Below, piece by piece: positions 22,122 through 35,006 of a stretch of 64,000 bases of DNA. The notes under the pieces are model-generated. The model did no database searches. It was not told the origin of the DNA and saw only the letters and a list, made by a program, of their open reading frames with translations. Origin of the DNA: Anodontia alba. Its lineage: Eukaryota > Mollusca > Bivalvia > Lucinida > Lucinidae. Position 1 is the stretch's first letter. Every line of letters begins with the position of its first letter. Both the position numbers and the translations under genes were made by a program. The DNA is taken from assembly GCA_964016985.1 (NCBI GenBank), contig OZ024827.1, positions 59,292,181 through 59,356,180 of the forward strand, read 5' to 3'.

Positions 22122-22270
22122 ATTCAAATGTTTGTCGTGAATATGATTTTTATTTCATCTCGTGAAGTTAAAAAATGTATATTTCATTCGTGCCTTCGGC
22201 ACTCATGAAATATACATTTTTTCACTTCACTCGATGAAATAAAAGTCATATTCACTCCAAACATTTGAAT
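22122..22270. repeat. 149-bp imperfect palindrome
   Basis: Arms ATTCAAATGTTT and AAACATTTGAAT at the ends; then GTGAATATGA / TCATATTCAC, TTTATTTCATC / GATGAAATAAA and AAAATGTATATTTCAT / ATGAAATATACATTTT; the loop is formed by GTGCC/GGCAC. It would fold into one long hairpin. Confidence 0.8.
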
Positions 22271-22430
22271 ATCCTCTATATATATATTTAGCAGTCTCTG
22301 TATGTGGGCGACAGCATGCCGTTTTCAGCTAAATATCTGTCAGTCATTATAATAGTTATACAACTTTCACAGGGAGTATTTGATGATAATTCTGGAATAA
22401 TTTTCTCCAATTCCTCATAAAAAACATGTT

Positions 22431-22492
22431 GTAGGTACTCATCAGAATCGCCTCGGCGATGCGCTTCTCATGAGTACCCATAACAGATATTT
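22431..22492. repeat. Hairpin repeat (GTACTCAT type)
   Basis: TGTAGGTACTCATCAGAA pairs with TTCTCATGAGTACCCATAACA around a CGCCTCGGCGATGCG core. It belongs with the hairpins at 16925, 28497 and 29757. Confidence 0.5.
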
Positions 22493-22581
22493 TATGGAGC
22501 ATAAGAACATCCTAGAATTACCACCAATTAGTCCTCCTCAAAAACAACAACATTTTAGGAATAACAAGCACACGTGACCAT

Positions 22582-22827
22582 GTCGAGGGTTGACCGTAAG
22601 ACTGTAGCAAGTCAGATGGTTGTTTTTACCAATACTTAATCTCCTAACCATGAAGGCGTTATGAAGATTACAACATTTCTTTCTGTAAACAATGGAAATT
22701 TAGGTGCCATTGCTCGTATGAGCAATGGCACCTAAATTTGCATTGTTTACAAAGGGGTCAAAGTTGCCCCTATACAAGGGTTTTAAAAATATGTTTGAGT
22801 TACTACAGTCTTGCGCTCAACCCTCGA
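22582..22827. mobile_element. 246-bp MITE family B
   Basis: Ends TCGAGGGTTGACCGTAAGAC and, in reverse, TCGAGGGTTGAGCGCAAGAC, continuing TGTAG.AA.TCA. The centre is a 68-bp hairpin at 22684-22752, with arms TGTAAACAATG, AAATTTAGGTGCCATTGCTC and their complements. Confidence 0.8.
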
Positions 22828-25130
22828 TGTGTCATGTGAAACGAAACTACTGTAGACATTTCCATTCTCAGTTTTGAGCGGTGTTTCTTCACTCTTATAA
22901 ATTTTTGAGACTTGCTAACTTGACAGCTTATCTGTGTCAGAAACAATAGTTGCACCACTACTGATAATTAACAAGAAATACTTTGGAAAAACAAGTTTAC
23001 GTCCATGGTTCCGAAACAAATACACAAACGTTTAATTTAACACTAAATGTTGTCTTTATTCTTTCATTTAATTGCATTTGTTTTGTTCCTTATAAATTTT
23101 GACATAGAAACAAACATGCATCAACAAAATACATGTAGAAAAATAGTTAAACACTGTCAGTCGAGTTACCTGATTTACATTGTAAAAAGGTTAGATATAA
23201 AAAAGAGGCCTGTTCAACGGATGTTTGTATTGAACTGATTTCGCACAAAATCATTCAAGTCTCCTAAGAGGCACTATGAATTTTTGCCGTTATTTTAATA
23301 TCAAACCCCCAAGAAACTGTTTTGGTTTGTTACTACCTTTTGTCCCTAACTATTTTGTCCCAAAACATCCCCCAAAAACAAGCTTGTTGGCCGGCGCGCG
23401 AATCGCGCCGGTCTTTTAATATAGCCTTTGGGTTTTTATGTATGGAGAAGTGTTCGATTAGCGCAGAGCGCAGTTTGGTAAGTTTGAATATGACCTGCAG
23501 TCCATATTTGGTAAGTTTGACTATAACCTGTGGTCCATACTTAAAAAGATCAAACATATTCATATCTGACGCATGCTAAAATAAGCTTCTAGATAAGATC
23601 TGATAACCTATGTAAGTTCTGGCATTTTTTTTTTTTAAATAATAATGTTCAAACTAAATAGATCCCAATATGACTAGGATTCGCATATTGCTTAATCAAG
23701 TAAATTCATAAAGCTTAATAAAAGCATACATTAAAGAATCACATTGTTGTTCTTTTTTACCTATTACATTGAAAATTTTATTAAACTTTAGTATATCCGT
23801 GTCCCATATTTCTAAGTAAACATGAACAAAATTTGCGCCGGTACTTAGACGTCTAAATATTTTGTCTTGTTACTGATTTAGGCTCCTAAATAATACACTC
23901 GGAACCATCAGTTAAGATTGCCTTATCTGATATAACATTTAGTAATCGAATACCTTAACTCCTTATCATACGTGTCCTAAAAACTGAACAGATCGATTTC
24001 ACTATCTGTTAATGCGTCTAAACTTGACGGTAGAGCTGCAAGAAGTGTAGAACCTGATCATACGCCACGTTCTGTGGCGTCTGATCTGGGTATACGATCT
24101 CAGCTCAGGCATTTCCGTTCGAATACGGTACACACTAAACACAAGCGTCACCAGTTTACATGTTATTAGTAAAGATCTTAAAAAAACTGCATTCTGACAA
24201 CACTACGTGATTGTCTCAGAAACTGCCGTCTAAACCCTCCCTTGTACATTTAGTATACCGTATTCACCCCAAGTATTTAGACAGCTTAATTAATTACAAT
24301 ACATGTCCTAAAATATGAATATTTAACTACCTATTGACGTATCTAAATCCCTGGATGAGTGATAAACCGTGTAAACCCTGGGCTTACATTGTACGCCATA
24401 TTTTGCTGTGTTAGGTCTGGTTGTACATGTACATTGCCTGCTCTTGTTGTTTGTCCGAATACTTAGATTAAATGCCATGCATTTGTATTCTGAGGGAAAA
24501 AAAAAATAACAGGAAGTTAAACGAAATGGAAACAAAAATATAAATTAAGTTAGCCGGGACAGTCATGGAACAGAGCCTTCAAAATACTCGGACTGTAACT
24601 TCAACGCTGAATTTACAGACTGGCAGACACAGACAGACAAACATTGTCTGACTATCTGTCTGTCTGTCTTGTCTGTCCGTCTGTTAACCTTGTTCGCTTA
24701 AGTCATTTAACACTGCACTAAAGCATTTTCACATGAACCACCAACGTCTTGCTGAAGACCGGGAACATGTTTAGGATTTAAGTAATCATTGTATATGACT
24801 TCGCCATGCAACCTTAGAACCGCATTCCAACCATTCCCCAGTCATATATAATGAAAAAAGGGTACTCAGGTGTATATATTATGAAATGTATATTCAGTTC
24901 AAAAACTTTCAGTTTAAAGCTTATTTCAATTTGGTTTGCTATTTCTGTCAATTTTTATATATGCGTCCAAAGGGAGGCGGCGGTTTGGCATGCAAAGGCA
25001 GAACTATAGACTGACAGTGTGACCCATGATACGCGTGACCAAAAATGTGATGGTCTAGCAAACGCTTGTGTAGTTCTTTGCTTATCATGAAAACCAATAA
25101 GCGTTTTTTCGTTTTTTTTTTTTTTGTTTT
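22828..25130. other. AT-rich region, minor hairpins only
   Basis: Nothing coding recognised. Small items: a CCGGCGCGCGAATCGCGCCGG hairpin near 23391, a near-duplicate 'ggtaagtttga' unit (23477 and 23511), a 'GATCATACGCCACG...CGTGGCGTCTGATC'-type hairpin relic at 24056-24092, and a CAGACAGACAGA/TCTGTCTGTCTG inverted pair at about 24626-24680. Confidence 0.45.
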
Positions 25131-25900
25131 TTTTTTTCGATTTGGCAGAGGCTGTTGACACGGCGGCCGGGCCAATAATAACAACAAACAGCGAATAACA
25201 CCGCGTATTCCAATCGCAAGGTGGTAAATCACGAGACTTATGGCGTCAGCCTACAAAATTTGCAATCGCGGCCATTTTGAATTTTGTCTCCACTTCGAGT
25301 TTTATTTCTATCCATTCTCCGTCTGCTTTCAAGCTAAGCAAGATTCGTTTTATGTATGACTACACTTTCATGTAACTTTTCAGGTAACACATGGAATTTA
25401 TGGTCTTTTAACGTGACAATATAGCTACAGATGCACACTCGATTTGGGGAATGAACGTCACCTTTAGATGAGTGGAAAGGGAAACTCTGAGTCGATATTA
25501 GGGAATGGGCGGCCGGAAAACCGACGAAAAAAGGCAACAATTTAACTTTGATTTAAATTTAAATTTAGTAGAACAGATTCCATATGTGGACAAGCTTTAG
25601 AAAACCGAAACGCGGCACAGGGTCATCTCGGGGGAAATTTATAATATACGTCGGCGAAGGCAGCGTATGCGTTGACGTTCTTTAATACTTGAAGCCGGAA
25701 ACATCCTAGTTCCCACAAAAAGGGTATCTGTTTAAGAACCACCGTGTATAAAGTTTGAAAGAACTGTCAGAGATCGGAAGAAATCCACCAGAATTAGACG
25801 CGGCGGTACCGTGTTTTCTACAAAGCGATCATATGAACCAGAGAGGAGCGCTACAATGTTCCGAATGAAATCCGAACAATTTCCAAAAACTGGTGAACAG
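25131..25900. promoter_or_regulatory. CpG-richer stretch, possible promoter region
   Basis: This stretch has visibly more CG dinucleotides than its surroundings (for example CGGCGGCCGGG at 25161, CGGCGAAGGCAGCG at 25650, GACGCGGCGGTACCG at 25798), including a GCGGCCATTTTG motif at 25268. Such islands in invertebrate genomes can mark promoters or young repeats. No exon could be established on either strand. Confidence 0.25.
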
Positions 25901-26379
25901 TATGCCTCATAGATATTTATATGAATGTCCGATATGTCTTAGAAAAAGTGTGTTGAATATAATTAATCATTTCAGAAAAATACAACTTTTGAAGGCTGGT
26001 TGGAGAAAGTAAAATGAACTCGCGTGATTATTGTGCGTGAACATCCTCGTAGTGTGTATAGTTGAACATTGCGCGAAACAAAAAGTTGAAACACGCCTTT
26101 GAAATAGACCGTACTTTAGTGCTTATAATTAAATGTGACTTATATCCACAAATAACAACTGTTCTAAAAATATCGACCAATCGGAGAACGGACACTCATT
26201 CGTATGCGATACATTGTCGTGATGGACATCATGGTATCGAAATCATAGAAGTATATTTTTAAAGAAGATAGACCTTTGTATCTTTGTTTTCTCAGTTGTA
26301 ATAAGTTTTATATTGTTGTTTTAAGTATGAATATGTAAATGTTTTGTATAAAATATTGTTGTAAGAATGTATACCTACA

Positions 26380-27677
26380 CATAATGAACAAGAAAAGTTT
26401 CCATGGGACACGGATGCCCCCGCCTGGTGCCCTTTGTATCATACAATGCTTAAATTGTAGACCAAGAGTGCTTGTCCAGAGAGATAATGCAAACAAAATA
26501 ATAGAGATTTTGTAGGTAAGAAAATAGAATCCATAGTTGATGTTCAATGGGGATGAGAAAATTCCAACCTCAGGGTCAACCCTTCTATACGGTTCAGGAG
26601 TTATAGCCCGGACACGGACGCATGCACAGACGGACAGAGGTAAAGAGTTATGGCCCGAAAACCTAATTAGCCTGAGTTGTCTTCCTTGTTCGCGGCACTT
26701 ATCTCGATATGATTTAGCCATCAGTGAAGATTCATGAATATATTCCATACGGTTTAGGAATTATGATCCGGACACTCAATATCAGTATTATGTAGTGAAA
26801 AATGGGTTTTAGGCAAGGGGTTGGAGGGGGATAATTCTAAAATCAAAGTAGCCAGAATTCGCTTCATTGTTCGTGTCACATTGTCTCCATATGATTAAGT
26901 CACGTAATAAATTCTATGAACAGTTTAGGAGTTATGACACAATATGTTATGACACACGTACGCACGCACAGACGGACAGGGGTGAATAGTTATGGCCCGG
27001 AAACCGAATTAGACGGAAATGTCTTTCTTCTTCGCGACACATTGTCTCGATATGATTTAGCCGTCTGTGAAGTTTCATGAATATATCCATACGGTTTAGG
27101 AGTTATGAGCCGAACACAAATGCACTGACCGATAGGGGTAAAACAATGTTCTTTTACCATTCTTCAAATGGCAGGGGCATAAAAGCCAGAGTTGTATCGT
27201 CTCGATAAGATATAGCCATCTATGAGGTTTCATGAATATATTTCACACGGTTTAGGAGTTATGAGCCGGGCAAGAATTTTCAGCTGGGATAAAGAGTTTT
27301 AGGCAAGGGGTATTAATTTAGAAACCTAAGTAGCCTGAATTATCATCCTTGTTCGTGACACATTAACTGGATATGATTTAGCTACCTATAAAGTTTCATT
27401 AGTATATTCCACACGGTTTAGGAATTATGAGCCGAACACAAATTATCAGCATTACACTACATGGATATTAGGAAAAGGCATTTAATTAAAAACAAAACAA
27501 AACAAATTAGCCTGAATTGTCTTCCTTGTCGCGACACATTATCTCGATATTATTAAGCTGTCTGTGAAGTTTCATGAATATATTCCATACTGTTTAGGAG
27601 TTATAAGCCGGAGTAGAATTTTCAGCATAACACTATATGGGTTTATGGCAAAGGGTTTTAATTCAAAAATCGAATTA
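26380..27677 (+). repeat. Pearl/HINE-like array, left part
   Basis: Opens near 26398 with CACGGATGCCCCCGCC. Units of ~110-180 bp contain 'gtct(t)ccttgttcgcgacaca', 'tcgatatgatttagcc', 'gaagtttcatgaatata' and 'ggtttaggagttatgagccg' (26575, 26745, 26925, 27100, 27250, 27420, 27595). ACGG-type tracts are at 26612-26640 and 26958-26982, and a terminal-type hairpin (ccattcttcaaatggcaggg) at 27157. The array is cut at a TA by the element at 27678-32673 and resumes at 32674. Confidence 0.6.
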
Positions 27678-28496
27678 CCCGTAATCATCCCACTTAGCGC
27701 CCCTGCCCCTATAAGCGCCCCTCACTGTTTTTCCAAGAAAAGTGTCATTAGCGCCCCCTTCTGCAGTCGGAGAAAAAAAATATTTTTCACTTACCGAAAG
27801 AAAAGATTTCAGCCTTTCAGTCATTGCCAGATCTGCTGTAAAGCTTAACACAAAAGACATTTTTTCGGACCGCCCTCGGGCGGCCGAATATACGATAGGA
27901 TTTCGCTAAGAAACTGCGAAAAACCTTGAACGCTCCAAATGTGTGGAGATGGTTGGTTTTCGGCATGTTCATTCTCTCCAGTAGTTTGCGCTGAAAACCT
28001 GTGTTTATTAAACGCATTCAGCCATTGGCTGACTTCCGCTCGACCAATGGGTTTTGCTCTTTCAAAGAAAACCAAGGCTATGGCATTTTAGAAGCACTAG
28101 ATTCGGTCAGGTGTTGAAACTCTGTAATGCAGCGGTGCAACGGGTTAATCTAAATATTGAAAAAAAGCTAACAATTCGGAAGTTGTGTCAGCTCGCAGAA
28201 TGAAAGGTCATTCGGCAGAGATAAGTATATTGAAACCACAATACACTGATTTCTGATTTATGGAAGTGCATTTGCTTATGGCCTTCATAGTTGTTTAAAG
28301 CTTCTGCCTGATAATAGCAGATGACAAAATGTGGAATATTTTTCACTGAAAATAGATCTTTGCATCTTCAAAGCAAATAATTTTGAAACAGTGAGCTTTT
28401 GATATTAGAGGTATCCTGATTGCTCTAGATGAGAGGGGGTATCCACATAATATTTTCATATTTTCTTATTTCTTCATAAAAAAAAACAAAACAAAA

Positions 28497-28572
28497 AAAC
28501 ATATGTGTTTTTGTAATCATTTGAAATGCCTCAGCAAGGCACTCCTAATGAGAACCACAACATATGTCTGTG
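28497..28572. repeat. Hairpin repeat with MITE-like flanks
   Basis: ACATATGTG.. and ..CACAACATATGT outer arms with a CCTCAGCAAGGC-type centre; related in layout to the hairpins at 22431 and 29757. It lies inside the 5-kb TIR element. Confidence 0.4.
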
Positions 28573-28789
28573 TGGAAAAATAGCAGTTCTTACGGCTGAC
28601 AAACAGTCTATATCTGGAGCTGGGTATCTAGCTAAATATTTCTCTTATTTGTCCATGAAAACGTTCTTTAAGAGAAATGCCTCAATGGGGCTTTCGGCTA
28701 TTTCTGCCAAGGGAGATAACCTTTGCCACTCTTGGCTAATTCAGCAGAAAATTCGGTGATATTTTTCTTATGTTCCCCAAAAATCAGGA

Positions 28790-28845
28790 TTTTACATTTC
28801 ATGCAGATTTTCTCCATTGATGACGATCTGCATGAAATACCAAGT
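28790..28845. repeat. Short hairpin (CATTTCATGCAGAT)
   Basis: CATTTCATGCAGAT pairs with ATCTGCATGAAATAC across a ~20-nt loop. A similar 'catttcatgcaaactgtct' hairpin is at 42826-42869. Confidence 0.45.
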
Positions 28846-29756
28846 TCTGTTTCCTGGGAAAAATAAAAAAAAAATCAATTTTTTTATCTGCAAAAACAAA
28901 ACAAAACAAAAAAAAAAATACCCGGAATGTGAAGCATTGAAAAGATTAATGAAATGTTATCTCTCGGTACTGTTTTCAGGGAGAAGTAAGAAAATGTCTT
29001 CTGTATTCATATGTCAGGCTAGAAGTTTGTTTATAGAATATTTTGTTGCTTTGGAGATAAAAAGAAGCTAATAGTTTTAATATATTTAAGAATTCTGTGC
29101 AAAAAGATACTCTTAGCTATTATAAGTATTCTCTCCCTTCCTGATATGTTATTAACCCATTCTGGTCTGCCAGGGTATATTAAGGTTAACTTATTTTCAG
29201 CTTTTAGGACCTTTAACTATGCTTACCTGTTAAATAGTTTTACCCAGAAAAAAAAGGCTGGATATTTTATTGACACCTTCAGATGAAGGTGGTCATTAGG
29301 TGGTAATACTAAAGGTTTTTTTTTTGTTTTGTTTTTTCTTGAAACAGATGAGACAGTTACTTTAATACTATGCATGCTGTATAAAAATGTCAGCAGACAA
29401 CAAATTTGTGACGAATTTTCTTATTTTCACAACCAGAATGGAATATGACATTCTACATAAATTGTCTCCTGAAGAGACGTTGCATCGACTGCCAAATTCT
29501 GTTGGGGGAAAAAATAAGAAAACATACAACAGACAGAATTTCAAATCAAGCCGTGCGGGAAAAATAGAAATAAATATGACCAACATTTTGCCTACTGAAT
29601 TGGCAGAGAGTGTGCTAGAAGTCAGTCTTTTGTTAGCTCAGATGGGCAGCTTATCTGAATTGTTGCTGTTTACATATGGGTAAGAAAACACCAGATATTA
29701 GGCATATGCTGTGAGTACCACTAACGGAAAAGGAGTGATATTTTATTTCTCCACGA

Positions 29757-29822
29757 AAACATGTACTGTGGGTACCCATTAGTAGCGCCGCAGTGAGGTG
29801 CTTCTATTGATGCCACATATTT
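29757..29822. repeat. Hairpin repeat (GTACCCATTAG type)
   Basis: AACATGTACTGTGGGTACCC..TTAGTAGCGCC, with a partly complementary right arm ending GCCACATATTTT. Decayed member of the family-A-like hairpins. Confidence 0.4.
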
Positions 29823-30063
29823 TATTTTTGTGGAGAAAGAAGAAAATGATTGTTTAGATACTTCTCTTAGCTGGAGCTTGGGTGTAAGGTATATTTTCTT
29901 ATGGTGAGGTTTATGTAAGCTTGAGTTATGCGCCATGTACATACATTCAGCAGATCTGTGTGATCAGAAAATATATGAACAGCCACTAGTTGAAATACAC
30001 AATGTTTAACTTTACGAAGCACAATTTTAGCAATACAATTTTCTGTTTATGCCATGCCATGCA

Positions 30064-30385
30064 GCAAGCCTGAGTGGCTCAGTCGGTTCAGTTTCAGACT
30101 GGTGATTGCGAGGTAGCGGAGTCAAATCCTTCCAGGTCGGGCAACATTCTTACTTGAAGATTTAATGTGAAATATTTTGTATGGTCATTTTCTGCCTTCC
30201 GCTGATTCAAAAAGGGCAGTTGTCAGTTTCTGGCGAAAGAATGTGCACAAGTACAGGTTAACCGCTTAGAAGACTAAACCTACACAAGAAAAGGTCTGGT
30301 CAGAAAAACTCACCATCTCGACAAAACCTTAATAGTGTTGACTGGGCCAACTAACCAAACCGAACCCCAAAAAAACCAGACAGAA
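30064..30385 (+). mobile_element. tRNA-derived SINE
   Basis: The head is a tRNA-like sequence with a perfect A-box (TGGCTCAGTCGG, 30074) and a decayed B-box (GAGTCAAATCC, 30119). The body contains 'ctggcgaaagaatgtgcaca' (30230), 'aaccgcttagaagactaaac' (30260) and 'gttgactgggcc' (30338), shared with the fragment at 7345-7497 on the other strand. The shared internal block marks a central domain. Target duplications were not resolved. Confidence 0.75.
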
Positions 30386-30704
30386 TGATGTCTCTATGAC
30401 ATATGCAGACAGTGAATTCCCAGATCAGTTTTCACAATTACATAGTCTAATCAGAGCCTTTGCTACGTGCTTGCAGAATTGGTGGGTATCACACCCTAAA
30501 ATTACAGACATATACGCCTGAAAAAAAATACGCCTGAAAAAAAATGTACACCTAGATCAGATATCACAGAAGGTGGCACCTGATCTGGATCTACATTGTT
30601 TGCTACTCATCCAGCCAGTCTTTGGGACACATCAGCAAACAGTAAAATGGTCTTGTTATTAGATCGCCTGAACTTAAGTTCAGGCAGAACTAAAGCAATT
30701 ATCA

Positions 30705-31165
30705 CAGCGTTTGCCTTGCAAAGAAGTTTAAGTTTTTAGTTTAAGTTTTAAGAGCCCACTACTCACAGACCTCACTATGGATTTAGTTCATATTGTATGA
30801 AGATAGATATTGGTCTGAAAATGTCATCAGGACCCATTCCTGTACATTTAGGGTCGAGATCACAGACTTAAAATTTTCAGGTTTCAGATTTTGGTTTAAG
30901 TTTTAGGAGCTCATTACTCCAAACCTTATGATGGACCCAATTAATATTTGGTATAATGATACTCGTAGATATTGTTCTAAAATTTTCATCAGCACCATCT
31001 TAATTCGTGGCTATGGCCTAAGGGTCAAGATCATGGACAGAGTTTTTATGATAAAAGTTTTTGGTTAAAATATTGCCAGACCTTATGATGCATTTAATTC
31101 ATATTTGTATGATGATAGATATTGGCCCAAACATTTCATCAGCATGCCTATGACTTTGGGGCCAA
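30705..31165 (+). repeat. Degenerate tandem repeat, ~160-170 bp, three units
   Basis: Each unit has 'ccttatgatg.a..taattca' / 'ttgtatgatgatagatattg' and 'catcag.acc' blocks (near 30770, 30940, 31090). The plan is like a pearl-type core; no ACGG tract or terminal hairpin seen beside it. Confidence 0.5.
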
Positions 31166-31789
31166 GTGTTCTTTTTTTTTTCAGTTTTCCATCGGTGCAT
31201 TCACAATGGACACCTCAAGCAAAATGTGGCATAACATTCAAATATAATGGTACAGCTAAATACTTCGGAAATAAGATAGTAATAGGATAGAAACATGCTT
31301 GATGTAATGCATATGAATAGATATATGAAATAAATCCTGAACTTTTTTCGACCCTTTCACGGGCGCCGAATATTCGACATGAATTTGCTTAGAAACCGTG
31401 AAAACCTTAATCGTTTCAAACGAATTTGTAAGTCCGCAAACTTTCCTGCAAAAAATTTGTGTTTTGGTCCATTTATGTCACCTACATCACTGATACTTGG
31501 ATTACCAATAAACTAAGACATGTCCGCCGGAATGCATGATGTATTTACATGCAGTCACTGTTGATTATTTGCATTAGAGTTTGTTTTTGACCAAGTATCA
31601 GACCTAGTGCATTCTTTACGTACTTTAACAGCAAACCACAAATAAATCTATTATTAACACAGCTCGTCTTGAATTCAACAAATTGAAAGTCATATGCTAT
31701 GCGGGCCGTTTCTAGCTTTTTAAAAGCTATCCTTGTAAAGCCCTCCGCTATCTCATTGCATCTGTGTTGACTGCTTGTCACTTTACACG
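31166..31789. other. Unassigned interior of the 5-kb TIR element
   Basis: It includes 31346-31470, similar in direct orientation to 27862-27995 (shared TTTTTTCG..CC, GCCGAATAT and TTAGAAAC blocks). No coding region identified. Confidence 0.35.
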
Positions 31790-31975
31790 TTTACGCTTCC
31801 ACTATGTTTCATGATAGAAGCAATAGTTTTACTAATTTCGCGCGGTACATATCCAACTGAGATTTCCCCCTGCATATTAATCATATTCGGTTATTAAGTT
31901 TCCTGGTAGTGTCAAGAATTTCTCCTTCCACTTGGGTCCAACCATCTTTTAAAACATGAAATCTGCGAACTGAAT
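31790..31975 (-). pseudogene. HIRAN-like domain relic
   Basis: Minus-strand translation in two frames gives KDGWTQVEGEILDT.RKLNN and then GEISVGYVPREISKTI..IMKHSG. In order and spacing this resembles the short HIRAN-like domain proteins abundant in molluscs and cnidarians (entry into the domain, then a 'VG(H/Y)VP(R/K)EIS' strand-helix). It is frameshifted and contains stops. Recognised from memory only; it could be chance similarity. Confidence 0.3.
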
Positions 31976-32182
31976 ACATGCAATGTCACAACTTTTGTGT
32001 ATTCAAAACTCGCGGTCAAAACAATCAGCTTCCCACATTGCGGAAGCAGACTTTCCCACTTTCACAACAGAGAGAGTTTTGCTGCCGAACGGTATCGCGC
32101 TGATAATACTTTATTTAGCCAAGCTTCAAAATTAAAACTTCTCTTCTTGAAATCATTTCACTTCGCACACCCAAGTTAGTTA

Positions 32183-32186
<4 letters not shown>

Positions 32187-32215
<29 letters not shown>
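32187..32215 (+). repeat. 29-bp poly(A) run
   Basis: An uninterrupted A-run (up to 32215) with 'cgaaaagaaaagaaacgg' after it, near the right end of the TIR element. It may mark the end of an inserted retrocopy, but no source was recognised. Confidence 0.5.
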
Positions 32216-32216
<1 letters not shown>

Positions 32217-32673
32217 GAAAAGAAAAGAAACGGACGCTGTCAACCCTTCCGAATTTTGGATTCATCTAAAAGTGACTGTTTTACAAATGGGGCTCTCGGA
32301 AGGGAAAATAACGTACCCAGAAGAAAAAAAAAGTCCCCCGCGCCAGTAAACTGTTGCAGACAGCGAGAGTCCCGATCAGCCTAAAAACTCTATCAATGAT
32401 ACTCGCGACCGGACTGTTTCAGGCTGTTTACAGACACCAGTTCCAATAGGGGCCTCGTGTTTAATCAACTCCCATTTTTACAATATGCGTCAGCACACCT
32501 GATCTATAAATAGCTACTATGACGGCGTTTACTACACCATGTGTACACAGTATACCTGTACACACATTCTGATGAGGAAGCTACCGCGTGTACTGGATTT
32601 AAAAAATCGCCGTTCTTGCAACATTGTTGTTCCAATTTTTTAGCGCCCGGGGCGCTAAATGGGGCGAATACGG

Positions 32674-33063
32674 TAGCCACAGTTGTCTTCCTTGTTCGCG
32701 ACACATCGTTTTCGTTTCGATATGATATAGTCATCTGTGAAGTTTCATAAATATTTCCATATGGTTTAGGAGTTATGAGCCAGACACGAAGAAAGCATTT
32801 ACACTACATAGATTTTAGGCAAGGGGGAAAATTCCAAAACCGATTTAGTCAGAGTTGTCTTCCTTAGGAGTTATGGCCCGGACACATTTTTTTTTATGAC
32901 GCACGTACGCACGTATGCGCTCACGGACGGAAAGGAGTAAAGAGTTATGGCCCAGAAACCGAAAGAAACTAAATTAGCCAGAGTTGTCTTCCTTGTTCGC
33001 GACACATAGTCTTGATAGGATTTAGCCATCTGTAAAGTTTCATAAATATATTCCATACGGTTT
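32674..33063 (+). repeat. Pearl/HINE-like array, right part
   Basis: Continues the split unit (agttgtcttccttgttcgcg at 32681) with two more units (32745-32870, 32980-33063) and a 'gcacgtacgcacg..cggacgg' tract at 32900-32930. It abuts repeat R1 at GGTTTATAGGCCGCTGGCCA. Confidence 0.6.
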
Positions 33064-34440
<1,377 letters not shown>

Positions 34441-34843
34441 TGATGTTTTTGTTTATGCTCCAAATTTGATTTAAAACACATTATGCAGTTTACCACAAAG
34501 TCTTTCTGTTACATGTCTAATGCAGGTATTAACATAAAATATTATTTCTGATTCAACAATATTGGTAGAAGCGTATTCTCAAGCCAAGAAGTGCATGTAT
34601 TTTATAGCAGAGTAGTATTTACATGCAGTCCTGATTAAGCAAAATGTATACTATCATAAGCTGCCGCAGGACATATAGGGCCTGAAAACACAGCGATGAC
34701 TGGTCAATGTCTATGAAAGCTAAGTACACCCAGCTTGTTTTATGCAGGCTGCCAAGACTGATCAGATTGAGCAAACAACCTGGTTGATCTGAGACTTTAT
34801 CAGGTGCATAAGTCAATTGTTAGCTTTGTCATGCTGCATTAAG

Positions 34844-34903
<60 letters not shown>

Positions 34904-35002
34904 TCATATAACACTTTGCCTTACTATAATATGATCCCCAACCCATCCCCCACAAAATAAAAAGTCTTGCGCTATCTCTTTATATACAGAAAAAAAAAAT
35001 CC
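34441..35002. repeat. Unassigned sequence with an (AC)n microsatellite
   Basis: (AC)n at 34844-34901, 29 repeats. A diverged 'ccaagactgatcagattgag' piece at 34748 belongs to the dispersed GATCAG hairpin family. Otherwise nothing seen. Confidence 0.7.
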
Positions 35003-35006
35003 TTAA

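Larger units (their letters stand above)
27678..32673. mobile_element. 5.0-kb TIR element inserted in the pearl array
   Basis: It is flanked by TA on both sides (27676-27677, 32674-32675) and splits one pearl unit: 'atcgaatta' lies on the left and 'gccacagttgtcttcc' on the right, matching intact units such as 'cctaattagcctgagttgtc' at 26661. Ends are CCCGTAATCATCCCACTTAG and, in reverse, CCGTATTCGCCCCATTTAG, both continuing CGCCCC. AGCGCCCC repeats lie beneath the left end. TA duplication plus TIRs point to a Tc1/mariner/pogo-type mechanism, but no transposase was recognised inside. Nested inside are a SINE, hairpins and a degenerate tandem repeat. Confidence 0.65.

Noticed and set aside
24948..25232. 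94-codon minus-strand frame with Lys-rich stretch
   Set aside because: The Lys run comes from a T-rich tract at 25104-25137; nothing else supports it.
30064..30135. tRNA gene (plus strand)
   Set aside because: The A-box is perfect but the B-box is decayed and the sequence continues into a SINE body shared with another copy.
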